This document shows positions 38,484-50,859 of a DNA stretch of 64,000 bases, piece by piece. The notes below the pieces were generated by a model. The model did no database searches. It was given only the letters and a program-made list of their open reading frames with translations, and was not told where the DNA came from. This DNA comes from Raphanus sativus (taxonomy: Eukaryota > Streptophyta > Magnoliopsida > Brassicales > Brassicaceae): assembly GCF_000801105.2 (NCBI RefSeq), contig NC_079517.1, positions 9,672,001 to 9,736,000 of the forward strand, read 5' to 3'. Made by a program: the position numbers and the translations under genes. Each line of letters starts with the position of its first letter. Positions within the stretch are counted from its first letter, which is position 1.

Positions 38484-39441
38484 CTAGTAAGCAACATCCT
38501 CATGCTCAAGACCTGAGACATCTATCCACTCAAGCTGAAGCTCGACCTCTCCACACTCAACGTTCTGGAGCCTAAGGAACATATTCTGGACAATCTTTCC
38601 TTTGTTCCACACAATCTTGCTCTCTTCTGATAGACAGTTCTGCCTGCTTGCCTGTATTTTCATTATTACGGTTCCTTCGGGGAGTCCTCCGAGCTGGTTT
38701 TTCATCCTGATGACTTCAAGGAATGGGTCAATGTGAAAAACCGCATCTCCCATCTTATCATCCCTTGAGAACCAGTCCCTATCGTAAACCATCTGTATCA
38801 TCATCACAAGAAAAAAGTACCCACTATGTTGTTATGTTATGTTCTGTTTCAAAACTTAGAGCAATTTGTTGTAGTGTATGACCACCCACTTACGATTTTG
38901 ATAGGAAGAATTGGATCAGAAATAGAGAGTGTCAAGTCCTCATTCCATTCTGGATTCAAATTCTTTTTCACCACACGAGTTCGTAATTTCTGTGTCAAAA
39001 GAAGAAAAACATAACACCATAAATTTAGGTGTAAATTTGTACAGGTAAAATAAAATTAAACACTTGTGACAAGGTCAGAAACAACAACTACAATTTTGAA
39101 TGATAAAATCAAATCCTAGGAATTTCTTATTAGTAAAACTCAGCTAGAATTGACATGTCGAATAATTAAAACTCGTGTTCTGTCTCATTATAACACAAAA
39201 GTTGATTATATTCACTTTTTGAACTGAAATTATCATAAAAAACGGGACAACCTTGAATACATACAGACCCACTATGAAAACTGAATTACAAACTCGAAAT
39301 TCATGACAGGTTAGGAGTCTGGGATAATACCTGTTGACCCATACGAACAATGACGTAAGGATCGCTACTTTTAGAATCTCTAATGGCGAGATTAACACCT
39401 CTAATCACATGAAGTCTTAGAAGGCCTAACAGATTCTCCAT
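38484..39441 (-). CDS. CAR2: Small C2-domain protein, CAR family (C2-domain ABA-related)
   Basis: Exons 39331-39441, 38894-38989 and 38484-38792 are all in phase 0 and give 171 aa, the normal size for single-C2 CAR proteins. The C2 domain starts at once (MENLLGLLRLHVIRGVNLA). The calcium-loop aspartates are present in RDSKSSDPYV and VYDRDWFSRDD. The CAR-specific insert and C-terminal strand follow, ending at EHEDVAY. CAR proteins bind phospholipids in a calcium-dependent way and recruit PYR/PYL abscisic-acid receptors to the plasma membrane. The gene lies between the MYB and ETR1, matching my recollection of At1g66360 (CAR2). The symbol rests on that synteny. A CT run at 39459-39478 falls in the probable 5' UTR. 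Confidence 0.9.
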
Positions 39442-39478
39442 TTTGTTTTTGTTTTTTCCTCTCTCTCTCTCTCTCTCT

Positions 39479-41093
39479 TTTCTTCAGAGTAAGAAGCTTT
39501 GGTATTTCCTCAAATGCAGAATTGATTTAGATTAAAAAGAAATTGGCGTGACCGAAAATTCTGTAATGGACTGAATTCGTAACCTCTGAAGTGACTTGTT
39601 ATTGTTTTTATAAGCACCTCAAATTCAGTCAAAACCAAAGAATAGGTCTCCTGTTCTATTTTCTCTGTTTCAAATTTCTTACATTTACGAATTATTTAAT
39701 TATTTCTTTTCTAAACTGATTTATTTCCTTAAGACGCTGGAATGTGTAATTAAAAATATTATTTTACATATTTAGCTTTATGTATAGATATGCCAAAAAC
39801 GATAACATTCCATATTTTCTTCATGTGCCTTCTGGTCCTTAAAGCTTTTACTATGACGCGGTTTCCACGGGTCTAAGCACTTCAGATGGGGTTTAATCAT
39901 GATATTAGATCATTGAATGAGTGCTTAAACCCAAAAAAAAGAGCTGTTACATACTCGCATTAGTAGAAAAACGAAAATCTATAAATAAATCATAAATTGG
40001 AAACCAATTAATTATATAAATAAATATGTAAGCAATAACAACAATCAGAAAAGGATTTTTAGTGATAAACACTTAACTTTCCAAACTAAGTTTGAATCGG
40101 AAAGAAATCCCTAGTTATTTCAACCACTCTTCAATTCTAAACTCTTAATGTATGTCATTCTCCTTTTACAATTTTGTGATAAAAAAGGGGATAATCCTTA
40201 ACAATTTGTAACTTATATTTCTTTTTTGTAACTTAAAAAGTAAATAATTAACTGGAGGATTTTCTTCTTCTTCAAACTTAGTTGAAACTATTATTAATAA
40301 AAATGTTATTTTGCAACACAAAAATCACTTTTATAAAGTCGGTTTAAAAAAGAGATAAAAAGTAAACTTCTCTCTAAATATGATTTTTTATTAACTAAGA
40401 ATAATACTGGTTTAGACTAAATGAATCTCACTATAGGACAATGAATGGTATAAGTAGCCTCGCTAGAAAAAGATGGGTCGCAAAAGCAATTTAAAAAAAT
40501 TCGGCTATCGAATGATATGAGTTTCAGGTAAAGAAAGCTCGGCTAGCAATTGTTACAGATTTCATTATGCAAAAAAGTTATAGAAAACAAGTCAAGTTAG
40601 GTCATTGATGGTGACCATTGACCAAACCAAAACATTGTTATTAGAAAAAACCAAAACATTGTTATTGGAGTAATTTTTTTCTAGCTGGCAACTCGGATGA
40701 AACGAATTTAACGAAATGCAGCTGCGGGTGTTTTTATACGCCCCCACAAATAATATATGTCGTTGATTCTAATTCATAACACCGCATCAGTATTATACAT
40801 GTACGCAAAAAAAGGTCCATTACTCAATCCAAATTCTAATAATAATGTAACTATATATTACGACACAAGTCAGATAGACATGTTACCGTCAACATCTTGT
40901 TCCTTTGTAAACCGGAATCCGACACAGTCCGGTCTGGTTTTTTTTTTGGTGTTTCGTTATTACCTCTGTTTTTATAATATCATCCAAACCCCTCTCCCCC
41001 ACCCCCAACAATCTCTGATATGTACACATTAACCAGAGAAACATCAGCTTCCGATGTTTTACAGGGAGAGAGTGCCCTCTCCGGCAATGCCTC
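39479..41093. other. C2 gene to ETR1 intergenic region; no RGL1
   Basis: Holds the C2 gene promoter side and the ETR1 3' flank. No DELLA/GRAS coding remnant (DELLA, VHYNP, SAW-type motifs) is seen on either strand. Confidence 0.6.
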
Positions 41094-43592
41094 TTACATG
41101 GCCTCATATAGAACCCGATGTTCTAGAAGATCAGACAGGACGTTTCTCATGTTGTCTAGCGACACGGGTTTGAGCAACACGCCGTCTAGACCAAAGCTCA
41201 TGCACTTCTCCTTTGTGGATTTGTCGGTGTTACCAGTGAGCGCCACGAGCAGCGGCCGTTGGTGGCGTTTTGTGAATTTCTCGTGTATACGGAGAGCGAT
41301 TTGGTAGTTTTCTACCCCGGGCGTGCACACGTCCATGAAGACCACTTTGTGCTCATGGGATACAACTCTGAGACACTCCTCGCTTGAACTCACCATGGTC
41401 ACTTCGCATCCAAGGTGTATAAGAAGTCCCTTCGTCACCATTCTACTTACCCTGCGACCAAAAGCAAACATCAAATCTGATAACAAACAGCAGAAAGATA
41501 GAACTAATAAGGCTTAATACTAACCCATTCTCATCCATGACAAGAACCTTAAGTCCAGCGAAATTTGCATGCTGCGGATTGGCTGGAACTTTCGGAATGC
41601 CAGACTGTTTAGATTCGTTTGAAATCCCAAGTTTAACGTCAAATATAGCAGTGCATCCTTTTCCAACACCGTCGCTCTCAATCCAAATGTTACCCTCCAT
41701 CAGATTCACAAACCTTCGTCAAATGTACAAACCTTTATCAATACCATAAGAGACAAAAACAAGAATGAAAAGAAAGGATTCTAAACAGGGATCAACCTCT
41801 TGGAGATGGCGAGACCAAGCCCACTACCTCCCGAGCTTCTGGTCGCTAAAGACTGTGTTTGAGCAAATTTAGTGAAAAGCTTGGGAATGTCTTGCGGATT
41901 TATTCCTGCTCCCATGTCTTTTACCTATAGTTGAATAATCGTTAATAGTAAAGATCTTTGAAAATATGTTTTAAGGGCCCAAAGATACTAACCTTTACCC
42001 TCAAGTAGAAATGACTCCCAGTTGGCACCACAAAAAAGTCAGGAGGAGCTCGGTTGTCCGACTTTGTGACAAGAGCAGTTACAGAGATACTACCTTGTTT
42101 GGAGAACTTCACAGCATTACCAACTATGTTTAATATTATCTGCATTAGCCGTTTCTCATCCCCAACCACAAACTCCGGCAAATCTGGTGCGAGGTTTAGT
42201 GTGATGGGTAATTTCTTAACAACGGCGATAGGCTTTATCAGACTAAGAACCTGGCAACAAGATTCAGAAATTTCAACCAAATACTATAAGCTGTTATAAA
42301 GTATACAATGGTGTTACCTCTCTAAACAAAGTATGAAGATTGAATGTCCCGAGCTCAAGTTGAAGACTACCATCTTCAAGCCTAGAAAGATCCAACACAT
42401 CGTTCATCAAAGTCGCCAAAAGGCTACTGCTTTTCAGCACCGTCTCCACCATCAACCTCTGCTCAGGAGTCAGCTCCGTCTCTTGAAGCAACGAAGAGAG
42501 CGCGATGATCGCATGCATCGGCGTCCGCATCTCATGGTTCATAACCGCCAAGAAATCATTCCTCGCCCTGATCGCCGTCTCCGCCTCCCGCCTCGCTATA
42601 TCAAGCGCCACGTTCTGCTCCATCAGAAGGTCCCTCGCCCGCATCGACTCCTCGAGAATCGCGGCATGAGACAGCGCCACCGCCACCTGATCCGCAACGA
42701 CTTCCACCAGCTCCATCTCGTGGACGTGCCACTGCCTCGCACTATCCGAAGGAAGCATGAGAACCATCAGAGCGTATCGTTTCGTCGAAAGCTCGGGCCA
42801 GTCGTTGATCTGGAAGTTCGAAAGGTGGAGAAGAGGGACCCTCACTGCAACAACCTCCCCGAGGAGATACTTCCCGGAGACAGGTCTCAGCCTCGCCACG
42901 GGGGAGTTGGGAGATATCTTAACAGCTCTGCTTGTGCCGAACACTTGGTTAATCACCGGCAACTGGATAGGAACCGTGTACTCAACCGGATGCTGCTGAC
43001 GAAGCGTATACGAAAGCTGCAGCTCTAATCCAGTCCTAGTAGGCATCCACAAAGCACACTCCTCTAAAGCCAACGTCCTCCCAAGCTCAACGAGAGTAGT
43101 CTTTAGGATAGTGTGTCTATCCAACGTGCTTCTGATCTCATGAGTTAACATCCTAACGTGCCTCCCGGTCTCCTCCTGAGTCCGGATCAATCCCATCTCA
43201 CGATCAAGCTCGGCGGCCTTGTTTTTCAAGAAAAGCTCGCGAGTCTTGACGCTGAGGAGGTCGGGGATGATGTGGACGAGCATCAGCGCGGTGGCGCAGG
43301 AGACGACGGCGGTTAAGACTTTCGCGGTGGTCATGACGAGGGCGACGGTTCGGGAGTGGGTGGTGAAGGTCCAGAGGTTGATGAGGTGGGTGGCGCCGCA
43401 GAGGACGATGAAGGCGCCGAACTGGACGAGGACCCAGCGGTAAGGGAAGACGGCGGATTTTTTGACGAAGTAGATGAGCTCGAGGGGGATGGAGAAGTAG
43501 GCGACGGCGATGAAGAAGTCGGAGATGTATTGGTACTTCATTAGGAGCTCGTCCGCTGGCCATTGAGGCTCGATGCAGTTGCACACTTCCAT
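41094..43592 (-). CDS. ETR1: Ethylene receptor ETR1 (hybrid histidine kinase)
   Basis: Five coding exons, 42318-43592, 41993-42250, 41797-41924, 41525-41713 and 41094-41451, give 735 aa against 738 in Arabidopsis. The N-terminus MEVCNC supplies the disulfide-dimer cysteines. Three membrane helices follow (about 24-110) with the copper ligands Cys and His in LCGATHL. Then come a GAF domain, the histidine-kinase domain with phospho-accepting His in [11 protein letters not shown], the N box ([10 protein letters not shown]), the G boxes, and a receiver domain with the Asp in VVFMDV and the Lys in LLKPVS. It sits in the ER membrane, binds ethylene through Cu(I) and represses the response via CTR1. 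An in-frame ATG one codon upstream (43595) exists, but the conserved start is at 43592. Variations noted: DMGAG in a G box where DSGAG is usual, and CTPG after the receiver Asp where CMPG is usual. A 5' UTR intron is likely (donor GTAAGC near 43799, acceptor near 43620). Confidence 0.97.
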
Positions 43593-44034
43593 CATTTACG
43601 GCTCCTCCCTGTGTACTGAATCGAGGAATTAGGGTTTATATGTAACGGATCGAGCTCGATTACATTCTGTTTCGTAAACGTGAGTAAGAATTCGAATCGA
43701 AATCGATAAAGTTTGTTGTGTAACGAATAGTTTGTGATAACATTAGGTTAATCAATCAGTTTACTATGGGATTAGAGGAGAAGAGTAGAAGAAGCTTACT
43801 TGATCGGAAGAATGAATCGAATCGAATCGATTTGGGATTTTGAGAGAGACACGACGGAGAAGGAGAGCGAGAAGAAGGCAATGGCAGCCTTTTTATCAAG
43901 TCAAAATAAAAATGGTTGGGTTTTAACACTTCTCTCTTTAGTTTTTTCTTTTTTATTGGATGTTCTTTTTAGATAAAATAAAAAATCACATGTAGCTGTG
44001 TATGTACATTGTACATGAATTTGTTGTCTTTTTA

Positions 44035-44139
44035 ATATCGTATGATGGCCGACAAAAAAAAATATGGTATGATCGACTAATTTTTCTTTGATTAATTATG
44101 TAAGATGGTGTCGTAAAAAAAAAAATTATGTAAGATGGT
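44035..44139 (+). mobile_element. Two adjacent minimal retroposon scars
   Basis: First: ATATCGTATGAT (44035-44046) and ATATGGTATGAT (44062-44073) around GGCCGAC plus A9. Second: a perfect 16 bp duplication AATTATGTAAGATGGT (44094-44109, 44124-44139) around GTCGT plus A9. Both have the same orientation and lie upstream of ETR1. Confidence 0.65.
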
Positions 44140-44400
44140 AAGAAAGTAGAGATAAATCGGGAAAGAAATCTCCAAGCATGTGCTGGTAAAAAAGAACTTA
44201 GAAACACTGTGTATACACTTTTGTGAAAGCTGTAGTGGAGTAATGAATATAAGATGGTAAGAAAGTACAGATAAATCGGGAAAGAAATCTCAAAGCATGT
44301 GGTGGTAAAAAGAAGTTAGAGACACTGTGTATACACTTTTGTGAAAGGTGTAGTGGAGTAATGAATATGAGGGGAAACAAGGAAAGAAATGTATACACTT
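44132..44400 (+). repeat. 119 bp tandem repeat upstream of ETR1
   Basis: Unit starting AAGATGGTAAGAAAGTA at 44132 and 44251, containing GATAAATCGGGAAAGAAATC and CTGTGTATACACTTTTGTG. A third, deleted unit follows to about 44400. Confidence 0.85.
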
Positions 44401-46083
44401 TTGTGTAAGATCCAGCACTCTCTCTAGATATTAGACGTTTACCATCTTCCATATCTCCTTCAGTCACGCCTTCTCTTCTCAGTTACTACTAGCTATATAT
44501 ATCCTTGTCACATTTCTTGGTTTCTTCTGGTACTTTGACTCATTCTATGTTTGATACCATATCCTTGAAAATATAGTTTCAAGACTAACTTTCCACACTG
44601 ACCACCAGTCACTTCCAAATTATATTCTCTCTTGATCTTATGAAGCATCTCCTATATAGATCTCCATGATTAACACATGCAATGGTTGATCACTTCAACA
44701 TTTTAGATCTCCATGATTAACACATATATAGTTATTCACATAGACTTTTATTGCAGTTTATTTCTTCTCTTCTCATACGAGCACTAAACGCTCTATGTAC
44801 ATCAACATCTGTGTCGGAACAATTTGCACCTACTTTTAAAAACCTATGTTGTATCTAATTTAAGACAATATTTCAGAACGGCAAGCTTAGAATTGTAAGC
44901 CTTCTCCAAAGTGAACAACTCTTATGCAACTTCATTCTCTCCAAACTCTTGATGTGCCTCTTCTTTGTCGTCGCTATATGACAAAGGATCGAGAATCCTC
45001 TCATCATCCCGAACATCATCTTTGGCTCTGTTGTCTATATTACTCTCAGCTTCCTCATCTCTTGCAATTTCTCCAAAGTCATTTTTTTTCCAACCGCAAT
45101 CGTCTCCATTGTGAGGCTCATGTTAGGGGGGTCAATACATCTATATATATTCTTCCAACTATAGGTTTTGACACACTGGAAGAATTTCAACTCTAGCTCC
45201 GAAAAACTTCAATTTCAGGTGAGTCTCCGCTTTGAAGGAGGAGCTTCAACTCCGACTCCAACATTTTCAGTTTCAAGCGTACTTTTCCATTACACGACAG
45301 CTTTTTTCTCCGACTCCGATAACATGTGTCTCACGTTCTCCTCGACTGCTCCGAGACTCTTTAACATTCTCCTGACTAAGTATCTCATGTGAAGTAAATG
45401 AACTGCTTGACATATAAGAACCAGCTGAATATGCATTAAATTAGCCATCCCCACCGAGAAGTCCATCTAAACTGAAAATAAATTGGTAAACATGACGAAA
45501 TTACTAGTTAAGCGCTTTGTAATTTTTTTATTCTGACCAATTCAACAACTATAAGTACCAACAATTTTAATTTCTTTTCTCCCTAACCGTAAAAACCATA
45601 TGCACATGTATTACACATCTCCTATCAACCACTCTGGGTAACACATCCACAATCACACGATATCAAAAACTGACATGACGTCTACGTGTAACTACTTCAT
45701 ACCCCCTCACTTCAGTACTGCAAAAGACGGGATAAATCATGTGAATCTCTGGAAAAAAGTACTTGGAAGTTAGAAGTACTAAAATAATTTCAAATGAAAT
45801 GAAATCCACCTAACTCGACGATTACCGACCGATCAGAGTAGGTTCCACACTCTAGAAATGGGACCAAAACTATTAAAAGGAGGGAAAAGAGTGGGATCCC
45901 ATTACTTAAAACAAGGACCAGAGATTGAAAATAGAAACCTACGGGGTACGGTTGGCTCACACTGGGCCACAAGTAACCCTTGTGGTTACAATCTTCACTC
46001 CCATCTATAATTCCCCTTCTCTGTCTTCTTCTCTAATATATCCCCTTTAGATTTCCTCTTTTCCACTTCATCTATCTCTCAAG
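44401..46083. other. Intergenic region between ETR1 and the At1g66330-like gene
   Basis: Shared upstream region of two divergent genes. An open frame at 44924-45196 and its neighbours have no recognisable product. CT-rich transcribed leader sequence of the At1g66330-like gene begins near 46020. Confidence 0.5.
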
Positions 46084-46298
46084 GTTAGTCTCTTTCTCTT
46101 TGCTGCCTTCTCATCAAAATTCAATCTTTATGATTCCTTATCTTATATCATGGAGTTTTCTTTGATGGGTTTGTCTTAGATTTCATTTACAATCCAATTT
46201 TGAGTTTTATTTTAGCTTCTCTGTGGAAATTGCCTGTTTTTTTTCTGCTTACTTTGGTTTATATTTTTGGTATCTACAGAGGAGTTATTAGGTTTGTT

Positions 46299-48536
46299 AT
46301 GCCTATGGCTCTTAACGTGAGCAAAGTTGTGCCCAGTAGTCCCATTTTAGCGAAGAGGGCTAGTGCTTCGAGATCTCAAAGGGTCTTGCTAGCTTTCTCA
46401 CCCAAAAAGAGCTCCTCTGCTGAAGAATTACAAGGTCTTTCTTGTACAAAGCCTGTTACTTTTGTTACTACTTGTCGTAGATCTTCTTCTACTTTGTGTT
46501 TTCTTGGAAAGTCTCAAGACACTGAAACTAAACCACACGAGGAGTCACCTAAGTAAGTTAAAGCTCTTTTGTTTTTTTTCTTCTGTTCTTATCTTCCATA
46601 AACCAAAGTTGGCTGATGAGTTTCTTTGGTGATGTTTCAGCTCTCAAATTGTACAAAAAGAAGGTGAGAAGAAAGTGAAGCCAAGGAGAACAAGCAGCTC
46701 AAGACAGGTTTTGGTGGAATATGTGTCTAATGATGCTAAGTTTGTGAATGAAAGGGCTCGTAGCGACTTTGTTCTTCTCTCTCGGTATTTTTACATTATC
46801 CTTCTGCGTTTATAAAACTATACATTAGCTGTGTAAGAAGGTCCCTTATGTGTCGAGATTTATGTTCTTATTATTTTCAGTGGCATTATGAGACTTGACG
46901 CTCGTGCGCGTCAGGACGTTGCAATTCTTGGTTCAGGGTTCCTTAAACTCGATGGTATGAACTTAATTCAATCTTGTCATGTCTTTTTCCTTTTGTTTTA
47001 CTGCATTTTAATTAATCCGTTCTTGTGGGGATTTTATTATGTAGCTCGGGCAAGAGAAGATACAGAGAAAATAGATCGTAATGTCAAGAGAAAAGCCGAG
47101 CGCCTTCATCATATTGCTACTGTATGCTTCTTATCCTCTCATCTATACACACATATTAATGACTTCTATCTATGTTTATTTCTCTTAATTGGTTTATGTC
47201 AATAGATATTAAAAAACATAGCTCAGTCTAAGTTGAAAAATGCCGCTGATAAGCATTGGAGTGACGGTGCCTTAGAGGTATAATGTATCCCCATCAGTTT
47301 CATTTTCTGTGTGAAGCTTTTTTGTGCTACTTATCAATGTAATGTATATTTTGCAGGCTGATTTGAGGCGAGCAGATTATAAGGCTAAGCAAAGGGCAAT
47401 GGAGGATGCATTAATGTCTTTAGAGGTAAAGGCAAAGTTCTTACAGTACTCATGATGCTTTTGATTCATCTTTCCTAATGGTTTACACTTCCTGTGGTTG
47501 TAGTTCATCAAGAACATTCATGATATGATGGTGCAAAAAATGGTTGACAGCTTGTAAGAAAGATGCTTACGTTCTTGACACTTTTTTTTGTTTTAGTATT
47601 GTTACTTGAAAGCAAGATCTTACAGTTAAAAGTTGTTCAATTTTAATAGGGTGATGTCAGAAACTGGTACCACGGACCGCATATCTCTTGAGAAGAATGG
47701 CAAAGCTCTAGACTTTTTTCCAGGGGAAGTTTCATCTGATCGCATATCTGCTATAGAGGTCTGACCCACTCACTAGTGTTCTTAAGTAGTCTTCTCTCTC
47801 TCTCTCTCTGATGGTTACTTGTTGATCTTTTAAGCAGGAAGCTTACAGCAGTATGGCATCAGCGCTCTCAGAAGCCGATGGAATTGACTACACTGACCCT
47901 GAAGAGGTCTGTCCTAAACCGGTCTTGTTTTTTTTTTCTTTTAACCTTTGTTGCACTGTTTCTTATTCGCAAAAATAAGGTGTGTTTGTTTGGTTTCAAC
48001 AGCTTGAGTTGTTAGTCACAACTCTGATAGACCTGGATGCAATGGATGGTAAGAGCAGTGCATCTCTGTTAGCCGAATGCTCGATCTCTCCTGATGTCAA
48101 TACAAGGTAAAAACTATTACATCTCTTAACAACTTTCTTTGGTGAGTTCTTCGCTATTACAAATGCCAAAACGTTGATGAAGAAACGCGTTATTGATGTA
48201 GAAAAGCGTTGGCTAACGCCTTAGCAGCTGCACCGTCGATGTGGACACTTGGAAATGCAGGCATGGGAGCGTTACAGGTAATAAAACCATTATTGCAAAA
48301 TCTTGATCTTGATGGCTTATTTTTTTTGCAAATCTTGATTGTATTTGTCCCATTGGAAACAGAGACTTGCGCAAGATAGTAACCCAGCAATTGCAGCAGC
48401 TGCTTCGAGAGCGATCTTTGCGCTGAAGAAGCAGTGGGAAGTAGAAGAAGGTGACTCACTTAGGTTTATGATGAACTTGGAGAAACCGACTGATGATGAT
48501 GATTATGATGGAGAGAGTGACCATGACGAAATCTGA
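46299..48536 (+). CDS. Senescence-associated family protein, At1g66330-like, probably plastid-targeted
   Basis: Twelve coding exons with consistent phases: 46299-46552, 46641-46784, 46881-46954, 47045-47121, 47206-47277, 47357-47425, 47504-47553, 47650-47758, 47838-47906, 48003-48106, 48202-48277 and 48363-48536, giving 423 aa. A 5' UTR intron (46084-46279) precedes the ATG. The first 70 residues are rich in Ser, Lys and Arg with almost no acidic residues, as in a chloroplast transit peptide. The central part is helical and charged, and the end is acidic (TDDDDYDGESDHDE). I recognise it as the conserved plant family annotated senescence-associated, whose biochemical role I do not know. Its position next to ETR1 agrees with At1g66330. 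Another in-frame ATG lies two codons downstream. Confidence 0.88.
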
Positions 48537-49465
48537 AGAAAGTTCTTTTTTCATGTAAAAGAATGTTAAGTTTGTAGATAACTTAGAGTTCATAATAACT
48601 TTAGTTGATATAAAAAAAAATCATATGAAATTATGTAACTATGGATCAATAGAAACCGGCAAAAATATTTATTTATACTAGATTTTTGATCCGCGCTACG
48701 CGCGGAATGTTTGGTATAGTTAAACTTTTATTTAATCAATTTTTTGGAACGCATTCAATCAATTTATTTATATTTAATTTAATAATTTATATTAATATTT
48801 GTAAAATTAAATTTTGTCTTTGAATTCTCATATTTAAAGTTAAAGCGTAAAGGATTTATTATCCTTAGCTCCATATTTTTAAGTCTAAATATAGCTTTGT
48901 TGTGGTTTTATAATTCAGAATATTTTATAAAATTATTTAGAAAATAAACTCTATATCAATGATATAGAGATCTACAATCGAAGTAATAGCTCTGCATAGT
49001 TGATTTTGAGGTTATTATAAAATAAATCTAAGTTTAAATATATGCACGATACTTTAAACTTAAATATATGCGTGACAATTTGAAAGTGTAGTAGTTGAAT
49101 TTTCTATTATTTGATTGAAAAGTATTAATTTTAATTACATATAAGATCAAATTAAAAATCTGGACTTCATTCTTTATTTAGCTTATTTTACATCATCATT
49201 TGGAATTAGATGAACTCTTACTTTTTTTCATTTTTCATACTTATTATCAGTTTTTTTTGTTAGCCGCAATTATTTTTCGTATCATCTTGTTTCTAGTATC
49301 ATATTTTGTTTACAGCATATTAGTAACCTATTAGCCTTGTTTGGTTACAGAATATGTTGTCACATGGATGGATGTTCCTAAGCATGGTACAAACTATAAT
49401 AAGTCTTACTGTGAAGATAAGTTACAGATATCAAATATCGTTCTTTTAAATGTTTTTATACCTTT

Positions 49466-49741
49466 TTTTTTGTCATCAGCGTAAAAACACACACTTTCAT
49501 CCGGTCTCTGAAAACCATGCCGGTAACTCTGCATCCATGTAAACAACAAAAGACGGTTGTGTCCTGACACTTCGTGCTAGTCGATCCGCCTGCATATTCT
49601 GTTGTCTTGGTACATGAATAATCTCTGAGTTGATGAAGCCGTCTTTGAGGGTCTTTATATCTTCCAAATAACTTGCAAAAGCTGGTCATTCCTCTGGTTT
49701 CGAAACCATCTTTACCAATTGGGAACAATCATTCTTTGAGG
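49466..49741 (-). mobile_element. 5'-truncated LINE, RNase H end only
   Basis: The minus strand reads a degraded RNase H (reverse-transcriptase-like RVT_3) tail: SYLEDIKTLKDGFINSEI followed by HVPRQQNMQADRLARS, typical of plant L1 elements. It ends in GATGAC plus an A tail. A 14 bp target duplication, GTTTTTATACCTTT, is present at 49452-49465 and 49742-49755. At least two stop codons interrupt it. It is nested in the 5.3 kb Helitron. Confidence 0.75.
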
Positions 49742-50859
49742 GTTTTTATACCTTTAGTTTGTTAATTTTAACTTCAAAAACTTACTACTTTATTGTTGGT
49801 GTTGTATACAGATCTTCCAATCAAATTTTTTTTTTTGATAAAGAGCTTTTGGATCATCCAATAAGTTAATCTCTTTTATTCTTCACAACATGTAAGGAAA
49901 ACATTTGCAAATTAAATTGTTTTGAGAACTGATTATTATATATGCATGGGTGCTGGGTGCATTGGTCACTTTTTCAATGAACACCAACACACAAATCACG
50001 TTTTAGTTTTTAATTCACTATAACTAAGCATGTATTTAGGTATTTCTTGTAAAAGGCCGATAGAATCCAATATGAAATAAATTCAAAATCAAAATAAATA
50101 TAAAAAGAGATAATTTGATAAATATCCTATTTATTATTTAAATTTTCAAATTACTTTTTTCTTTTTAAAACCCACTCTTCTTAATATATATAACTGGTAA
50201 AACATTTTAATCCTGATTTGAGTTACATTTTAAAACTATTAAGAAGTAAATTTTAAATTCGAGTTTATTATTTTCCATGTTTGAAATTCATATATGTTTG
50301 AGATAAATACATATTTGTATTTTAAAAACAATTGGATGATTTTCTGAAGTATCATAAAGGTTTCTCTTACTTTTTCAGTTTAATTTGCATGATGGTTTAG
50401 CAAATAAGCTTTTATTTCAACTTTGAAGCATCCATTTGCTAACTCACTATAAGAAAAAGTAGTGTACAAATCAATATATCACTGAAAACTAATCTAAAAT
50501 GGAAGGAAAGAAAAATAGAAAAACGCCAATGAAAATTCTGGAGAAACGTTATTCTTATTGATCAGTAGCCTGAACCACATAAAAGCTCAAAAATGAAACA
50601 TTGCCTATTTAAGATTGATGAAAGAGAGCAAATGAATAATGTTGTCATGCCTTTAAACTGGGAATAGGTCAATTTTTTATTTTTCATTCTTAAATGCGTA
50701 GAGAGAAACAAAGTGCTATTCGGAATAAATATGTCTATGGAAGCAAGACCTCTCTTAACGTTTCTGGAATCCAATAACAAATTTAAAAATATGTTGGGAA
50801 GCAATGAAGGGAGTTAGGAAGCGAAACGTTTCCTGATGTTTACGCAGAATCTCATTGTA

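Noticed and set aside
43204..43584. 126-codon frame overlapping ETR1 on the same strand, and plus-strand frames 42333-43028
   Set aside because: Alternative frames of the conserved ETR1 first exon; no family resemblance.
44924..45392. Frames of 90 and 74 codons, one alternative frame with a membrane-like stretch
   Set aside because: No recognisable product, no splice support, different frames equally open.
49810..49870. Possible further retroposon scar around a T run (CCAATCAAA / CCAATAAG)
   Set aside because: Flanking repeat is too short and imperfect to call.
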